The position numbers and the translations under genes are program-made. The notes under the pieces were generated by a model. It had not been told where the DNA came from. It ran no database searches and saw nothing but the letters and a program-made list of their open reading frames with translations. 39,875 nt of DNA from Anaerolineae bacterium (GTDB lineage Bacteria > Chloroflexota > Anaerolineae > S016-19), in assembly GCA_015486235.1 (NCBI GenBank), contig WFSD01000163.1, positions 1 to 39,875 on the forward strand. Reading direction: 5' to 3'. Shown piece after piece: positions 1 through 10,051 of the stretch; position 1 is the stretch's first letter, and each line of letters opens with the position of its first letter.

Positions 1-99
1 CAGCAGGCCATAAACCTGGCACTTTTCCAGCGCTTCGCCGAGGAGGGGATTGAATTTGCGTACCCGACCCAGACAGTTTTTCTGGCAAACAACGGATAG
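1..99 (+). CDS. Partial CDS, C-terminus of an MscS-family mechanosensitive channel
   Basis: Frame 1 reads QQAINLALFQRFAEEGIEFAYPTQTVFLANNG*, typical of MscS C-termini (F..eGIe.a.PtqTv.l). 5' end lies outside the window. Confidence 0.65.
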   Translation, partial: QQAINLALFQRFAEEGIEFAYPTQTVFLANNG

Positions 100-103
100 T
101 CCG

Positions 104-122
104 GGCAGGCACAAGACCTGCC
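104..122. repeat. Dispersed palindrome, copy 1
   Basis: GGCAGG-CACAAGA-CCTGCC, directly after the MscS-type stop codon. Confidence 0.75.
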
Positions 123-218
123 TTTACCCAGTACATCGAAAAAGGGCGTCTCGTCAATGGATCATACGGTAGCGCCGATGAGCTTCCCCAGAGAGACATC
201 GACCAGTAGAATGCAATC

Positions 219-1808
219 ATGAAACGAAAGCACTACTTTTGGGTTGCGGTACTGACACTGGTACTGTTGGCCTGCGTGGGCGTTGCGGTGTGCCGGGAGC
301 GCCTTGCTATCTCCCATACCCTGTTCCTCTGGACAGGCGAAACCGAATTCCCGCAGCAGATCAAGGGCATGACGGACCTGACCGCCGATATGCTCCGCCC
401 GAAGCCGAAAACAGAGGATTTGACCCCGGTGCGCTACGCCGACGTGAACCCTTTCGGCGTGAACACGTTCCTGGAACAGGAAGCTGATCCTGCCAAGCGT
501 GAGCGGACGGTCAGGATGATTGCCGATGCCGGGTTCCGCTGGATCCGCCAGGAGTTTCCCTGGGAAGACATCGAGATCAGCGGCAAAGGGGATTTCTGGG
601 ATCACAAATGGAACCACTCCGCCTGGGACAAGTACGACCAGATCGTGGATTTAGCACATAAGTATCACCTGGGACTCATCGTACGCCTATCCAACCCGCC
701 TGCATGGAGCAGGGCGGGAGGCAACTCGGTTGGTACTTATGCCCCACCAGATGATTTCGACGATTTCGGCGATTTCGTGGCCACGGTCGTCGCCCGTTAC
801 AAAGGCCGTGTCCGATACTACCAGATCTGGAACGAGCCGAACATCTATCCGGAGTGGGGAAACAGGCCGGTAAGCCCGGAGGAATACACGCGGCTTCTCT
901 GTACGGCCTACCATCGTGCCAAAGAAGTGGATCCAAACGTAGTGATCATTGCCGGAGCCCTGGCCAGCACCATCGAGCTCGGGCCTCGAAACATGAACGA
1001 TTTCATCTTCCTTCAGCGGATGTACGATGCAGGCGCCCGCAAGTGCTTCGATATCATGGCGATGCAGGGGTATGGACTCTGGTCTGGCCCAACCGACCGT
1101 CGGATGTATCCCATGATCACCAATTTCTCCCGTCCCAGGTACATCCGGGACATCATGGTGAAAAATGGTGACGCCAGCAAAGCGATCTGGATATCGGAGA
1201 TGAACTGGGATGCTGTCCCGAACTCAGTGCCGGACAAACGCTTTGGTCAGGTAACTCCGGAGCAGCAAGCCCGCTACGTGCCCATGGCCTACGAGCGCAT
1301 CCAGCGGGATTGGCCCTGGATCGGCGTGGTGAATCTCTGGTATTTCAAGCGTGCCACAGATCAGTGGGAGCGTGAGCAAAAGCCTGAGGCGTATTTCCGC
1401 ATGGTAGCCCCTGATTTCACCCCGCAGCCTGTTTACCGGTCCATGAAAGAGTACATGCACCGACAGCCGGTGGTTTATTACGGCCATCACCAGGAAACCC
1501 ACTGGGCGCTGCGGTGGGAGGGTGACTGGCGCAGGGAGAGCGTGAAAGGCGCCGAATTTGGCAAAGCTCAGGTGGTTGGCAATGCCGGGGGCAGTCTGAA
1601 CTTTGTCTTCGAAGGACACGGGCTGGCTTTTCGCATCCTGAGAGCGAGCCGTGTTTCCGTTACCGTGGACGGGAAAGCGCGGGATTTGCCAGTGCCGGGG
1701 AATGGGTTTTTGCGTGTGACGAATGGGCTCCCCGGCGGAAGGCATCGGGCCGCTCTGAAACTGGCTCAGCCCGGCGCTGCAGTCGACGCTGTGATAGTGT
1801 ATCGGTGA
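219..1808 (+). CDS. Secreted or membrane-anchored glycoside hydrolase, clan GH-A (GH39/GH5-like)
   Basis: N-terminal hydrophobic segment; YYQIWNEPNIYPEW (acid/base NEP motif) and KAIWISEMNWD (candidate nucleophile Glu). Confidence 0.75.
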   Translation: MKRKHYFWVAVLTLVLLACVGVAVCRERLAISHTLFLWTGETEFPQQIKGMTDLTADMLRPKPKTEDLTPVRYADVNPFGVNTFLEQEADPAKRERTVRMIADAGFRWIRQEFPWEDIEISGKGDFWDHKWNHSAWDKYDQIVDLAHKYHLGLIVRLSNPPAWSRAGGNSVGTYAPPDDFDDFGDFVATVVARYKGRVRYYQIWNEPNIYPEWGNRPVSPEEYTRLLCTAYHRAKEVDPNVVIIAGALASTIELGPRNMNDFIFLQRMYDAGARKCFDIMAMQGYGLWSGPTDRRMYPMITNFSRPRYIRDIMVKNGDASKAIWISEMNWDAVPNSVPDKRFGQVTPEQQARYVPMAYERIQRDWPWIGVVNLWYFKRATDQWEREQKPEAYFRMVAPDFTPQPVYRSMKEYMHRQPVVYYGHHQETHWALRWEGDWRRESVKGAEFGKAQVVGNAGGSLNFVFEGHGLAFRILRASRVSVTVDGKARDLPVPGNGFLRVTNGLPGGRHRAALKLAQPGAAVDAVIVYR

Positions 1809-2023
1809 CCTCGTGCAGCTGTTCTAATGACCAAAGGGATCACGTCTGTCTGCAGAACTTGCTCGCAGGGGATGTGCTCTTCAACCGCCCCGCCGGATAA
1901 ACCCGGCTCTGTGGGCGGGCGCGGCACGTTGCCGCCAGCTACCCGCCAGCCGAACCGATAAGAATGCTCTCTCGACGAAAGGGTGCTCTGTTGGTTGGCC
2001 CAGAGCCGGTCCGGTTTCTGCCA

Positions 2024-4753
2024 TCACCCTTCCAGCATCCTGAGGTGTTCCCTAAGCTTCCCGGTTTTTTCCTTCAGCGCTGCCAGCTTCTCACGTTCTC
2101 TCTGGACAACTTCCTCTGGAGCGCGTTCCGTGAACCCTTTGTTAGAAAGCAGGCCTTCGGACCGCTGGATTGCTTTCTGCGCCTGTCCCATCTCTTTTGC
2201 CAGGCGTTTCCTCTCGGCCTCCAGATTCACCATGCCGGCCAGCGGCAGGTACGCTACTAGATCGCCTGACACGACAGCCACGGATTTCGCTGGGGGTTCT
2301 GTCTCGGCCACCACCTGAGACACCTCTGTATCGAGTCTGCCGAGAAACGCTATCACCGGCAGCATCTCCTCGACTTCCGATGCCATCTTCCCGGCTGTCA
2401 GGATCGCCTTGGGCCGCTTTGCGGGTTCCACGTGGTACTCTGCTCTGACGTTTCGGATGCCGCGGACGAGTTCGATGACCGATGCCATGGTTGCCTCTGC
2501 CGCCACATCACGTCCACCAGATGCAGGCCACGGGGTGACGATGAGCGCCTCTGCCCAATCGGTCTTGCCAACTGCTTTCTTCAGTATCTGCCAGACCGTC
2601 TCGGTGACGAATGGCATGAATGGATGGAGCAGTCGCAGGCTTCGCTCCAGCACGTATGCAAGCACTTTTCGGACGCTCCTCGCAGCTGCCTCGTCCCTGC
2701 CGTAAATGGCGACTTTGCCGATCTCAAGGTACCAATCGCAGAACTCACCCCAGAAGAAATCGTGGACAAGCCTTCCTGCCTCACTGAACTGGTACGCGTC
2801 TATCAATCCCGTCGCCTCCGAGACGACGGAGTGCAGTCGGCTCACGATCCAGCGCGACGGCACGTCCGGCAGGACAGCAGCGTCCAATGTCTCGTCCCTC
2901 CCAACTGCTTCCACGTCCCTGCCTGTAACATTGGATATCACGAGCCGGGACGCGTTCCAGATTTTGTTGGCAAAATTTCGGCCGTCCGCCAGCCGGGTCT
3001 TGGAAAGCTTCATATCGTTGCCCGGCGTGGATCCAGTTACCAGAGTAAACCGCAGAGCGTCAGTGCCGTATTCCTCGACCAGATCCAGTGGATCCAGAGC
3101 ATTCTTCAACGATTTGCTCATCTTCCTGCCGAGCTCATCACGGATCAGACCATGGAGGTAGATGGTGTGGAACGGTTCTTTGCCGGTCATCTCCAGACCC
3201 ATCATCATCATCCGGGCAACCCAGAAGAAAAGGATGTCATAGCCAGTCTCAAGGACGCTGGTGGGGTAGTACCGCTTGTAGTCCTCCCTCTCCTCCGGCC
3301 AGCCAAGGGTGCTGAAAGGCCAGAGGCCGGAGCTGAACCAGGTATCCAGCACGTCCTCGTCCTGGTGGATGTGGGTGCTGCCGCATTTGGGGCAGACTTT
3401 CAAGTCCTCTTCCGAGGCAATCACTGCCCCACAGTCGTCGCAGTACCAGACTGGAATCCGGTGTCCCCACCAGAGCTGGCGGGAGATGCACCAGTCACGG
3501 ATGTTCTCCATCCAGTGGAAATAGACTTTCTCGAAATGGGAAGGCAGTATCTTCGTCCGCCCTTCCCGGACGGCTGCGATAGCCGGCTCGGCCAGTGGTT
3601 TGGTCTTCACGAACCACTGGGTGGAGATCATCGGCTCGATAATCGTGTGGCAGCGCTGGCAATGCCCCACCGAATGGACATATGGCTCTTCCTTGATGAC
3701 TAGGCCTTCTTTCCGCATATCCTCCCACAGGCGGACGCGGCACTCCTCCCTGGTGAGACCCTGGTATGGACCGGCGTTCTCGTTCATGGTCCCGTCCAGG
3801 TTCATCACATTGATGAACTCCAGCCCGTGCCGCTTGCCGATTTCGTAGTCATCCGGATCGTGGGCGGGCGTGACTTTCAACGCTCCTGTGCCGAACTCTA
3901 CATCCACGTGCTCGTCGGCGATGAGAGGGATTCGCCTGCCGAGGATTGGGACGATGGCATGTTTGCCCACATACTCTTTGTATCGATCGTCGTCAGGGTT
4001 CACGGCGACCGCTGTGTCGCCCAGGATCGTCTCCGGCCGGGTGGTTGCCACTGGGAGATATCCGCCTTCCTGTATGGGATACTTGAAATAGTAGAGGGTT
4101 CCCTGTTCTTCCTCGTGCTCCACCTCCAGATCTGAGATGGCTGTGCCGCATCTGGGGCACCAGTTTACCAGGTAGCTGCCCCTGTAGATGAGCCCTTTGT
4201 CGTAGAGCCGGACGAAAGCGGCACGCACCGCCTTGGAAAGCCCTTCGTCCAGGGTGAAACGCTCCCGTTCCCAATCGCAACTGACGCCCAGCCGCCGGTG
4301 TTGCCGGGTGATCCGATTGCCGTACTCCTCTTTCCACTCCCAGACTTTCTCCACGAATTTCTCCCGGCCCAGGTCTTTTCGGCTGATCCCCTGCTCCGCC
4401 AGCTTGCGCTCCACCACGTTCTGCGTGGCGATGCCAGCATGATCCGTGCCTGGCACCCACAATGTCGGGTCGCCGATCATCCGGTGGTAGCGGATCATCA
4501 GGTCTTCCAGTGACGCTGTCAGCGCGTGGCCCAGGTGAAGTGCCCCGGTGACATTGGGAGGCGGCATGGAGATCACGAAAGGCTTGCGCGATGGGTCGGC
4601 CAGGCCGCTTTCCAGTTGTTGTTCTGGCTTGAAGAATTTCCTGGCGTCCCACCAGTCGTAGATGGCGGCCTCGTACCTGGCAGAATCGTATGCCTTGGGC
4701 ATCCCCCCCGGCTCCGGGAGAGGCAATGCGGGCGTCTTCTCGGATTTCGACAT
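2024..4753 (-). CDS. valS: Valyl-tRNA synthetase
   Basis: PPPNVTGALHLGHAL (HIGH), GRKMSKSLKN (KMSKS), C-terminal coiled-coil arm. ORF opens at 4915, but AGGAGGAGAGG lies just upstream of ATG 4753 (MSKSEKTPALP). Confidence 0.97.
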   Translation of the reverse strand: MSKSEKTPALPLPEPGGMPKAYDSARYEAAIYDWWDARKFFKPEQQLESGLADPSRKPFVISMPPPNVTGALHLGHALTASLEDLMIRYHRMIGDPTLWVPGTDHAGIATQNVVERKLAEQGISRKDLGREKFVEKVWEWKEEYGNRITRQHRRLGVSCDWERERFTLDEGLSKAVRAAFVRLYDKGLIYRGSYLVNWCPRCGTAISDLEVEHEEEQGTLYYFKYPIQEGGYLPVATTRPETILGDTAVAVNPDDDRYKEYVGKHAIVPILGRRIPLIADEHVDVEFGTGALKVTPAHDPDDYEIGKRHGLEFINVMNLDGTMNENAGPYQGLTREECRVRLWEDMRKEGLVIKEEPYVHSVGHCQRCHTIIEPMISTQWFVKTKPLAEPAIAAVREGRTKILPSHFEKVYFHWMENIRDWCISRQLWWGHRIPVWYCDDCGAVIASEEDLKVCPKCGSTHIHQDEDVLDTWFSSGLWPFSTLGWPEEREDYKRYYPTSVLETGYDILFFWVARMMMMGLEMTGKEPFHTIYLHGLIRDELGRKMSKSLKNALDPLDLVEEYGTDALRFTLVTGSTPGNDMKLSKTRLADGRNFANKIWNASRLVISNVTGRDVEAVGRDETLDAAVLPDVPSRWIVSRLHSVVSEATGLIDAYQFSEAGRLVHDFFWGEFCDWYLEIGKVAIYGRDEAAARSVRKVLAYVLERSLRLLHPFMPFVTETVWQILKKAVGKTDWAEALIVTPWPASGGRDVAAEATMASVIELVRGIRNVRAEYHVEPAKRPKAILTAGKMASEVEEMLPVIAFLGRLDTEVSQVVAETEPPAKSVAVVSGDLVAYLPLAGMVNLEAERKRLAKEMGQAQKAIQRSEGLLSNKGFTERAPEEVVQREREKLAALKEKTGKLREHLRMLEG

Positions 4754-5005
4754 GATGAGTCCCTCTCCTCCTGTGATGTGAAAAAGACCTCCATTGGCCG
4801 ATGAAGCAGATAGGTTCGATCGTATGTATTCGGCTGTCTTGGGGTGGATTATAGGGTAGAGGCCGAGGGATGTCAAACGCCGGGCGCGAAATCCCCCCTG
4901 GGGCTTTTGAAGCAAATCGAAAGCCCAAAGCCGTTTCAGGAGCTTTCTCGATGCACATGGGGCAAATCACGACTCGCCATCGGGGTTGATGGAGACCGAC
5001 GACAG

Positions 5006-5066
5006 TTCAGGGGGGAGCCTGGGGGCCCTACGGCCCCCGGGATTTGCTTCGCACTCCCCCCCTGAA
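5006..5066. repeat. Long GC-rich nested hairpin in the valS / glycosyltransferase divergent intergenic region
   Basis: TTCAGGGGGGAG ... CTCCCCCCCTGAA outer stem; inner GGGGGCC-CTAC-GGCCCCC. Confidence 0.8.
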
Positions 5067-5148
5067 ACCACGTTTGCGGTTTCCACCATGGAAATGTAAA
5101 ATATGCAGGCTGGGAATTGTGGGAGGGTATTGTAATCGAGCGGCGGCA

Positions 5149-6255
5149 ATGAAAATAGCATTCATAGGCACCAGGGGAGTACCGGCCAGCTATAGCGGCT
5201 TCGAGACCTGCGTGGAAGAGCTTGGGAGCAGGCTGGCCCGGCGCGGACATGAGGTTACGGCATACTGCCGGCCGCACCATGTTCACTACCCCTTGCCTGC
5301 CTATCGCGGGATGCGACTGGTGAAGCTTCCGACCTTGCAGAACAAATACCTGGATACCATAGTCCATGCAGCCATCTCCTCCCTGCACGCTCTCACCCAA
5401 GGGTACGACATCGCTTTCTACTGCATCGCCGGAAACAGCCCCGTCGCCTGGATTCCCCGGATTGCCGGACAGCGGACAGCCATCAACGTCGATGGGTTGG
5501 ACTGGAAACGGGAGAAATGGCCCAGACTGGCGAAGAAATACCTCCAGTGGACAGAACGGATCGCCGGAAAGACCGCCAATGTGGTGGTGACCGACTCGAG
5601 AGCAGTACAGCGGTTCTACCGGGAGCACTATGGCACGGAGACAACCTACATCGCATACGGTGCCAGCGCCCAGAAGCGCCCGCCGGGGACCGCCCTGCAG
5701 AAATTCGGGCTGGAGCCGCGCCGATACATTCTTTTCGTCGGCAGGCTCGTGCCGGAAAATGCCCCGCACCACCTGATCGATGCATTCGACGATCTGGACA
5801 CAGACATGAAGGTCGTTATTGTCGGGGACGCGCCCTACGCCGAGGAGTACATCGCCAGCATCCGCTCCACCGACGACCCCCGCATCGTATTCACCGGATA
5901 CCAGTTCGGCGAGGCATACCAGGAATTGAGCAGCCACGCGTACGCTTTCGTCGAAACCTCCGGCGTGGGGGGGACGCATCCGGCCCTGGTGGAGCAGATG
6001 GCTTTCGGCAACTGCGTCGTGGTGAACGACACCGAGGAGAATCTGGAGACGATAGGGGATGCCGGCCTGAGCTACCACGGCGCCGATGGGGGCAAGTCCC
6101 TGCGCCAAGTGCTGGCAGATCTCCTGTCCCACCCGGAGAAAGTGGAAGCATACAGGGCGAAAGCCGCCGAGAGGGCCGCCCAGGTGTACGATTGGGAACG
6201 GGTGACGGACGCTTACGAGTCTCTGTTCCTCGATATGCTTGGAGGTGAGGGCTGA
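5149..6255 (+). CDS. Glycosyltransferase with DUF1972-type N-terminus (GT4-like)
   Basis: MKIAFIGTRGVPASYSGFETCVEELGSRLARRGHEVTAYCR; LFVGRLVPENAPHHLIDAF; SSHAYAFVETSGVGGTHPALVEQMAFGN. Confidence 0.88.
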   Translation: MKIAFIGTRGVPASYSGFETCVEELGSRLARRGHEVTAYCRPHHVHYPLPAYRGMRLVKLPTLQNKYLDTIVHAAISSLHALTQGYDIAFYCIAGNSPVAWIPRIAGQRTAINVDGLDWKREKWPRLAKKYLQWTERIAGKTANVVVTDSRAVQRFYREHYGTETTYIAYGASAQKRPPGTALQKFGLEPRRYILFVGRLVPENAPHHLIDAFDDLDTDMKVVIVGDAPYAEEYIASIRSTDDPRIVFTGYQFGEAYQELSSHAYAFVETSGVGGTHPALVEQMAFGNCVVVNDTEENLETIGDAGLSYHGADGGKSLRQVLADLLSHPEKVEAYRAKAAERAAQVYDWERVTDAYESLFLDMLGGEG

Positions 6256-7676
6256 TGTCCAGGAAAGAAGACACCAACCTGGTCCTTTATCTGGTCGTCT
6301 CGGATCTGCTCCTGACCCTGTTGTCCATGTACCTGGCGGTGCACCTGCGGGCGGAGCTTCCGTGGGGGACGAACCTGCCTCCGCACCTGGTTTCGGTACC
6401 TGTAGGGATATATCTGATGGTTGTCATCGTCTGGGGGCTTGTGTTCCAGTTCTTCTCCGTATACGCCCCCACCCGCAGGACGCGTGCCGTGGACGAAGTG
6501 CAGCAGATCGTCGTCGCTGTCGTGACTTCGGTAGTGCTCCTCGCGGGCATCCTCTACCTGTCCTACCGGGAGGTGTCCAGACTTCTCTTCCTCTATTTCG
6601 CCGCGATAGACCTGGTGCTTCTCGTATCCCATCGGCTTCTCTTGCGGCTGTTTCTGAACTACGCCGGAGGCTCCTCCAGTGCCACGAGCAGGGTTCTGAT
6701 AGTCGGAATGGGGCGGGTGGGGCAGGAGCTCGCGCGGCAGATCCATGAGAGGAGCTGGGCGGGACTGGAACTGATCGGCTGTCTGGACGATGCCCCGGAG
6801 AAACAGGGGGATTTCTTCGAAGGAGTGCAAGTCCTGGGAAAGATAAACGACGTGGAAAGGGTGGTACAGGGAAACGAGATAGACGAAGTGATCATAACGC
6901 TGCCTGCGGCGGCCCATAGCAAAATCGAAAGGCTGGTGCTGAAGCTCCTGGGCGCGCCGGTGAGCGTCAGGATGGTGCCGGACATGCTGGACCTGGCTTT
7001 CTCCAGGGCAACCCTGGAGGATTTCGGCGGCATCCCTCTCATCGGGCTGCGGGATCCCGCCATCACCGGATTCCAGCGGCTGGTGAAGCGCTCTTTCGAC
7101 CTGGCGCTGAGCGTCACATTGTTCTTGCTCCTCTGGCCGCTGATGCTGCTCATCGCCATCGTCATCAAAGCCACTTCGCCGGGAGGCCCCGTCATCTTCA
7201 AGCAGGAGCGCGTCGGGGAAAACGGCAAATTCTTCATGATGTACAAATTCAGAACCATGGTGCCGGATGCCGAACAGGTGGCTCTGGAAAAGTTCCAGCG
7301 AGAGGGAGTTGAAAGCTTCGAGTGGCACAAGCGCCCGGACGACCCCCGCGTGACCCCCCTGGGCCGGGTTCTGCGCCACACCAGCCTGGACGAACTGCCA
7401 CAGCTTTTCAACGTCATCAAAGGGGAAATGAGCCTGGTGGGCCCCAGGCCGGAGCTCCCGTACATCGTCGCCCATTACGAGCCGTGGCAGTACAAGCGAT
7501 TTTCTGTGCCTCCCGGCATAACCGGCTGGTGGCAGGTGAACGGCCGTAGCGAGCGGACGATGCACCTGCATACCGAGGACGACCTGTACTACATCCAGAA
7601 CTACTCCCCGTGGCTCGATCTGGTGATCCTCTGGCGCACCATCGGGGCGGTGATCAAAGGTCGCGGGGCGTACTGA
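6255..7676 (+). CDS. Exopolysaccharide biosynthesis polyprenyl glycosylphosphotransferase (WcaJ/WbaP-like sugar transferase)
   Basis: N-terminal TM segments, VLIVGMGRVGQELAR Rossmann segment, C-terminal KRSFDLALSVTLFLLLWPLM...KQERVGENGKFFMMYKFRTM...DELPQLFNVIKGEMSLVGPRPELP. Confidence 0.93.
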   Translation: MSRKEDTNLVLYLVVSDLLLTLLSMYLAVHLRAELPWGTNLPPHLVSVPVGIYLMVVIVWGLVFQFFSVYAPTRRTRAVDEVQQIVVAVVTSVVLLAGILYLSYREVSRLLFLYFAAIDLVLLVSHRLLLRLFLNYAGGSSSATSRVLIVGMGRVGQELARQIHERSWAGLELIGCLDDAPEKQGDFFEGVQVLGKINDVERVVQGNEIDEVIITLPAAAHSKIERLVLKLLGAPVSVRMVPDMLDLAFSRATLEDFGGIPLIGLRDPAITGFQRLVKRSFDLALSVTLFLLLWPLMLLIAIVIKATSPGGPVIFKQERVGENGKFFMMYKFRTMVPDAEQVALEKFQREGVESFEWHKRPDDPRVTPLGRVLRHTSLDELPQLFNVIKGEMSLVGPRPELPYIVAHYEPWQYKRFSVPPGITGWWQVNGRSERTMHLHTEDDLYYIQNYSPWLDLVILWRTIGAVIKGRGAY

Positions 7677-7683
7677 TCAGCAC

Positions 7684-8388
7684 TCAAAATCCCAGCCCGC
7701 GTTCTTTGAGGCTCACCCAGCGCCCGCGTCCGATCACCAGGTGATCCAGGACTTTCACCCCAAGGAGTTCCCCGGCCTCCACCATCTTCCTGGTTATGGC
7801 CACATCCTGGGCCGACGGTGTGGGGTCGCCACTGGGGTGATTATGGACGGCAATCAGAGCGCTGGCGTTGCTCCTGACCGCCTCCCGGAACAAGTCCCCC
7901 ATCCGGACGCCTGCCGTGTTCAGCCCTCCGACTGACACCGTCACGATCTCCAACACCCGGTGCCTGGTGTCCAGCAGGATCGCCCGCAGGTGTTCCTGCT
8001 CCAGGAACGCCATCTCACCAACGACCAGGTTGGCCGCGTCCTGGGGCGAGGTGATCTGGGGACGCACGTCTTCCCCTTCCAGCGTAAGCCGCCTGCTGAG
8101 CTCCATGGATGCCTTTATCTGAGCGACTTTCGCCTCGCCAAGCCCTTTCTCCTGCATAAGCTGATTTACGCCGGAGCGCGCCAGTCCTCCCAGCCCGCCG
8201 TAGGATGCCAGCAACCGTTCCGCCAGCCTGACCGCGTTTTCCCCGCCCACCCCCGTGCGCAGCACGATGGCCAGCAGCTCCGCGGTGTTCAACGCCTGCG
8301 GCCCCACCAGCAATAGCCGCTCCCTGGGGCGGTCGGAGGCAGGCAGCTCCTTTATCGTGGGCCGGTATTCGTCTTCTTCTTCCCTCAC
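7684..8388 (-). CDS. radC: RadC/UPF0758 JAB-domain protein
   Basis: [15 protein letters not shown]...[20 protein letters not shown] (JAMM motif). GTG start at 8388 overlaps the sir2 stop (GTGA), with AGGAGGGG upstream. Confidence 0.92.
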   Translation of the reverse strand: MREEEDEYRPTIKELPASDRPRERLLLVGPQALNTAELLAIVLRTGVGGENAVRLAERLLASYGGLGGLARSGVNQLMQEKGLGEAKVAQIKASMELSRRLTLEGEDVRPQITSPQDAANLVVGEMAFLEQEHLRAILLDTRHRVLEIVTVSVGGLNTAGVRMGDLFREAVRSNASALIAVHNHPSGDPTPSAQDVAITRKMVEAGELLGVKVLDHLVIGRGRWVSLKERGLGF

Positions 8389-9155
8389 CGTCGGGCCCCT
8401 CCTTTCAACACCAGGTCGGCTATGGCCGGGAGCGCTTTCGCCACGTCCTCCCGGATCACCAGGTCCGCTTTGCCGTCCACAGTGGTCCATTGAAGGTTAA
8501 CCAGGATGAGCTTGCTGCCACGCTTCTTGGCCAGCAGCGGCAGGTCCGCGGCGGGCATCACCATGAGGGACGAACCTGCCACCAGCATCAGGTCGCACAG
8601 GAGCGCTTCCTGCTGCGCCGCTTTCAGCTCCTCGTAGGGGAGCAATTCCCCAAAGAGAACCACATCCGGCTTGAGGAGACCACCGCATTTCGGACACCGG
8701 GGAATCTCGCCCCGCTTGACCATCTCCCAGAGCTCCTCGCCGATGGGATATTTTGCGCCGCAGTCCAGACATGTAGCGGTCTCCACATGCCCGTGGACAG
8801 GGATAACCCTTCTTGCTCCGGCTTTCTGGTGCAGGGAATCGATATTCTGGGTGATGATGGCGTAGAGGTAACCCGCTTCTTCCAATCGCGCCAGGGCTAT
8901 GTGGGCCGGATTCGGGCGTGCATTCCGCACGGTGTCGATGAGCGATCTGGACCAGTCGTAGAACCTCTCCGGATGTTCCCGGAACCCCCACAGGGATGCA
9001 ACCTCGAAAGGGTCGTACCTGGCCCAGAGCCCGTAGCTGGGACTGCGGAAATCCGGTATTCCGGAAGGCGTGCTGATGCCGGCCCCTGTCAGGGCGATGG
9101 CGTGTTTCGACTCCAGGATCATCCTGGCAGCCTCTCGGATGGCTTTTCTGTTCAT
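8385..9155 (-). CDS. cobB: NAD-dependent protein deacylase, Sir2 family
   Basis: [41 protein letters not shown], zinc cysteines [23 protein letters not shown]. Confidence 0.93.
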   Translation of the reverse strand: MNRKAIREAARMILESKHAIALTGAGISTPSGIPDFRSPSYGLWARYDPFEVASLWGFREHPERFYDWSRSLIDTVRNARPNPAHIALARLEEAGYLYAIITQNIDSLHQKAGARRVIPVHGHVETATCLDCGAKYPIGEELWEMVKRGEIPRCPKCGGLLKPDVVLFGELLPYEELKAAQQEALLCDLMLVAGSSLMVMPAADLPLLAKKRGSKLILVNLQWTTVDGKADLVIREDVAKALPAIADLVLKGGARR

Positions 9156-9212
9156 AATCAGCGATTAGCCTGGATATGCCCCAAGTCCACGAACACCGAA
9201 TGAATACGGCAC

Positions 9213-9301
9213 AAGGGATTAGGGGACAGGGGTTAGGGGGTAAGTACTGCCTTTTGCTCCCAGGAGCCCTTTCGCGCCTAACCCCTGTTCCCTAGCCCCT
9301 G
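9213..9301. repeat. Heptad palindrome, G-rich variant
   Basis: GGGATTA GGGGACA GGGGTTA GGGGGTA ... CCTAACC CCTGTTC CCTAGCC CCT, opposed and self-complementary. Confidence 0.82.
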
Positions 9302-10051
9302 CCTTTCCCGCCACAGCGACGCCAGATTTCGGTACATCACCCAGTTGTAGTACGCCATCAGCAGGCTCAGGCGCAGGCCGTGGAACCCGTCCTTCCACCC
9401 TTCCAGCGTGAAATAGCGCCTCCGGAACTCCCGCAGCGGCTGCAGGACGAAATTGTGCGGCTTCGGGCGTATCCCTTGTTTGAACATGATCCCGGCCTCG
9501 TAAGACATGTAGATCCGCTGCTTGGCGTGAAACTGCTCCCAGGTGTCATAGTTGTAGTGCTCCAGCGGCGTTCGCAGGTGTCCCGCCGGGCCGTCCAACA
9601 GCACGATCTCGTGCACCTCGCGGGAGGGATCGTACATTGCCCTGCCCCTACGCAGCAAGCGGAGCTGGTAGTCGGGGTACCAGCCTGCGTGCATCACCAC
9701 TTTGCCCACGATATGGTTGTGCCGCGGCACCCACCACCCCGCTTTCTCCCGATCCTCGGCTGCTTCACGGATTTCTCGGACCAGAGCTTCCGGTATCCGC
9801 TCGTCGGCGTCCAGGAAGAACACCCACGGGGTGTCCACGGCGTCCATGGCGGAGTTCCGCTGGGCGGCGTAGTTGTCGAAAGGCCGCTGCAACACCCGCG
9901 CCCCCGCGTCCCTCGCCAGGGGTACGGTGTCGTCATCGCTGAAAGAATCGAACACCAGCACGTCGTCCGCCCAGCGGGCGGTAGAGATGCAATCGACAAT
10001 GTTCCGGGATTCGTCGTGGGTCAGGATGACGACGGTGACCTCGTTCGGCAT
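9278..10051 (-). CDS. Glycosyltransferase family 2 (WaaE/KdtX-like)
   Basis: VTVVILTHDESRNIVDCISTARWADDVLVFDSFSDDDT...WVFFLDADERIP. Confidence 0.9.
   Translation of the reverse strand: MPNEVTVVILTHDESRNIVDCISTARWADDVLVFDSFSDDDTVPLARDAGARVLQRPFDNYAAQRNSAMDAVDTPWVFFLDADERIPEALVREIREAAEDREKAGWWVPRHNHIVGKVVMHAGWYPDYQLRLLRRGRAMYDPSREVHEIVLLDGPAGHLRTPLEHYNYDTWEQFHAKQRIYMSYEAGIMFKQGIRPKPHNFVLQPLREFRRRYFTLEGWKDGFHGLRLSLLMAYYNWVMYRNLASLWRERQGLGNRG

Noticed and set aside
2432-3703. 423-aa plus-strand ORF
   Set aside because: Lies antisense within valS, which has unambiguous HIGH/KMSKS motifs; no recognisable domain.
4936-6132. 398-aa minus-strand ORF
   Set aside because: Antisense to the DUF1972-type glycosyltransferase; composition is that of a shadow ORF in GC-rich DNA.
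6213-7571. 452-aa minus-strand ORF
   Set aside because: Antisense to the sugar transferase; His/Gln-rich shadow-ORF composition without domains.
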